From Candidatus Cloacimonas sp. 4484_275 (GTDB lineage: Bacteria; Cloacimonadota; Cloacimonadia; Cloacimonadales; TCS61), in contig NATF01000018.1 of the NCBI GenBank assembly GCA_002085205.1, forward strand, positions 1 through 7,326: a DNA stretch of 7,326 nt, in the 5' to 3' direction. The notes beneath the pieces were generated by a model, which saw nothing but the letters and a program-made list of their open reading frames with translations, did not search any database and was not told where the DNA came from. Positions within the stretch are counted from its first letter, which is position 1; every line of letters begins with the position of its first letter. Below, piece by piece: positions 6,205-7,326 of the stretch. Both the position numbers and the translations under genes were made by a program.

Positions 6205-7326
6205 TCATCTGAACGAATTTGTTCAAATAATGGCAAAGGAAGGTTTGCATAAAACGGTTATTGACTCATTTGCATTTTATTATCGGAAACTTATCGAAGG
6301 AGAAAAAGGGAAACTTTCCGAAAAAGAGATTGCTCCGCCGCATCATTCGAATTTAATTAATTATGAAGAAATTTCGAGGAAAAATACTTCTCTTTTGGAA
6401 AAGCTTGTCGTTGTCAAACTCAACGGCGGTTTGGGAACCAGCATGGGTTTGAAAAAGGCAAAATCTCTTCTGCGAGTAAAGAAAGATTTGAATTTTTTGG
6501 ATATTATTGCTCGTCAAATCCTTTTCGTCAGAGAACAGACAAACATCGATATTCCTCTTCTTTTTATGCACAGTTTCAACACGAGAGACGATTCTCTTTC
6601 TTATTTGAAAAAATATCCGGAATTGAAATTACCGGAATTTCCGCTTGACTTCCTGCAAAATAAATTTCCGCGTATAAAAGAAGCGGATTTTTCTCCTTAC
6701 AAAAATAAGGATGAGAAAAAGAATTGGAATCCGCCGGGACACGGAGAAATTTATCTCGTGATGCAAATCTCCGGCATTCTCGAAAAGCTTCTCGACGCAG
6801 GGAAAGAATATGTGTTCATCTCCAATTCCGATAACTTAGGAGCTGTTGTCGACGAAAAAATTATCACTTTTATCGAGGAAAATCAAATCCCTTTTCTAAT
6901 GGAAGTGTGCCGCAGAACGGAATCGGATAAAAAAGGAGGTCATCTCGCTCAAACCAAAACGGGTCGATTAATTTTGCGGGAAGTTGCACAATGTCCCGAG
7001 GATGAAGTCGAGCAATTTCAAAATATTGATAAATATAAATATTTTAACACCAATAACTTATGGGTAAACTTGAAAGCATTGAAAAGAAAACTTGCGGAAA
7101 ACAATAATTTCCTCCCGCTTTCTTTGATTGTTAATCCAAAAACGGTGGACGGAGAAAAAGTTATCCAATTGGAAACGGCAATGGGAGCGGCAATCAGCAT
7201 TTTTGACGGAGCAAAAGCGCTTATTGTCGGTCGCGACAGATTTACGCCGGTAAAAAAAACAAACGATCTGTTGGCGGTTTGGTCTGACGCTTACGAACTT
7301 TTGCCGAATTACAAACTTGCTTTGAT
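6197..7326 (+). CDS. UTP-glucose-1-phosphate uridylyltransferase, eukaryotic type (3' end missing)
   Basis: This enzyme makes UDP-glucose from UTP and glucose-1-phosphate in the cytoplasm. The reading frame stays open to the window edge, giving 376 codons without a stop; family members are usually some 450-500 residues, so the C-terminal beta-helix end is missing. Motifs are those of the eukaryotic UDPGP family rather than bacterial GalU: KLNGGLGTSMG (74-84) with LKKAKS after it, the sugar-nucleotide segment NSDNLGA (210-216), KKGGHLA (245-251), FNTNNLW (283-289), QLETAMGAAI (324-333) and RFTPVKKTNDLL (348-359), which contains the family's conserved Lys. The nucleotide-binding loop has GGLGTSMG, which argues against UDP-GlcNAc pyrophosphorylase (GGxGTRLG). 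The start follows a GAGGG site and overlaps the glycosyltransferase stop by 8 nt, pointing to coupled expression and to UDP-glucose as that enzyme's likely donor. UDP-glucose may also feed other cell-envelope pathways. Confidence 0.93.
   Translation, partial: MNNHLNEFVQIMAKEGLHKTVIDSFAFYYRKLIEGEKGKLSEKEIAPPHHSNLINYEEISRKNTSLLEKLVVVKLNGGLGTSMGLKKAKSLLRVKKDLNFLDIIARQILFVREQTNIDIPLLFMHSFNTRDDSLSYLKKYPELKLPEFPLDFLQNKFPRIKEADFSPYKNKDEKKNWNPPGHGEIYLVMQISGILEKLLDAGKEYVFISNSDNLGAVVDEKIITFIEENQIPFLMEVCRRTESDKKGGHLAQTKTGRLILREVAQCPEDEVEQFQNIDKYKYFNTNNLWVNLKALKRKLAENNNFLPLSLIVNPKTVDGEKVIQLETAMGAAISIFDGAKALIVGRDRFTPVKKTNDLLAVWSDAYELLPNYKLAL

Noticed and set aside
1..7326. CRISPR arrays, tRNA or rRNA genes, insertion sequences, defence genes
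   Set aside because: I saw no regularly spaced repeats, cloverleaf-like sequence, transposase motifs or terminal repeats; the window is densely filled with housekeeping and envelope-type genes.

Overview
The window comes from an AT-rich, Gram-negative-type bacterium. The first gene on the + strand encodes a secreted outer-membrane beta-barrel protein of the FadL/PorV-like kind. The ferredoxin fits an anaerobic or low-potential metabolism. The mix of a PorV-like barrel, a ferredoxin with a geranylgeranyl-reductase-family flavoprotein, a SEC59/DGK1-type membrane kinase and a eukaryotic-type UDP-glucose pyrophosphorylase suggests the FCB side of the bacterial tree. My best guess is Cloacimonadota or a relative, but this is inference from gene content and low confidence.

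Layout. The left edge (1-88, - strand) holds the first 29 codons of elongation factor P (efp). A very AT-rich, gene-free divergent intergenic region follows (89-505). It contains weak promoter-like motifs and a clear hairpin with a T-tract (420-465). From 506 to the right edge every gene is on the + strand and tightly packed: outer-membrane barrel protein (506-1711), RecJ (1714-3282), a 56-residue 2[4Fe-4S] ferredoxin (3272-3442), a geranylgeranyl-reductase-family flavoprotein (3442-4629), a SEC59/DGK1/VTE5-family membrane protein (4636-5226), a polyprenyl-phosphate glycosyltransferase with two C-terminal membrane helices (5248-6204) and a eukaryotic-type UTP-glucose-1-phosphate uridylyltransferase (6197 to past the right edge). 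Junctions are a 2-nt gap, an 11-nt overlap, a 1-nt overlap (TAATG), a 6-nt gap, a 21-nt gap and an 8-nt overlap, which strongly suggests one operon.

How the genes fit together. The last five genes can be read as one route. Ferredoxin and the flavoprotein saturate double bonds of an isoprenoid chain. The SEC59-like protein phosphorylates the resulting polyprenol. The glycosyltransferase loads a sugar onto polyprenyl phosphate. The uridylyltransferase supplies UDP-glucose. This resembles the eukaryotic/archaeal dolichol-phosphate-sugar pathway rebuilt in one bacterial operon. Each family call is well supported by motifs; the linked pathway is a hypothesis. The main alternatives are saturation of archaeal-type ether lipids or of a menaquinone tail, or salvage of free isoprenoid alcohols. 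RecJ and the barrel protein share the operon but have no obvious link to that chemistry.
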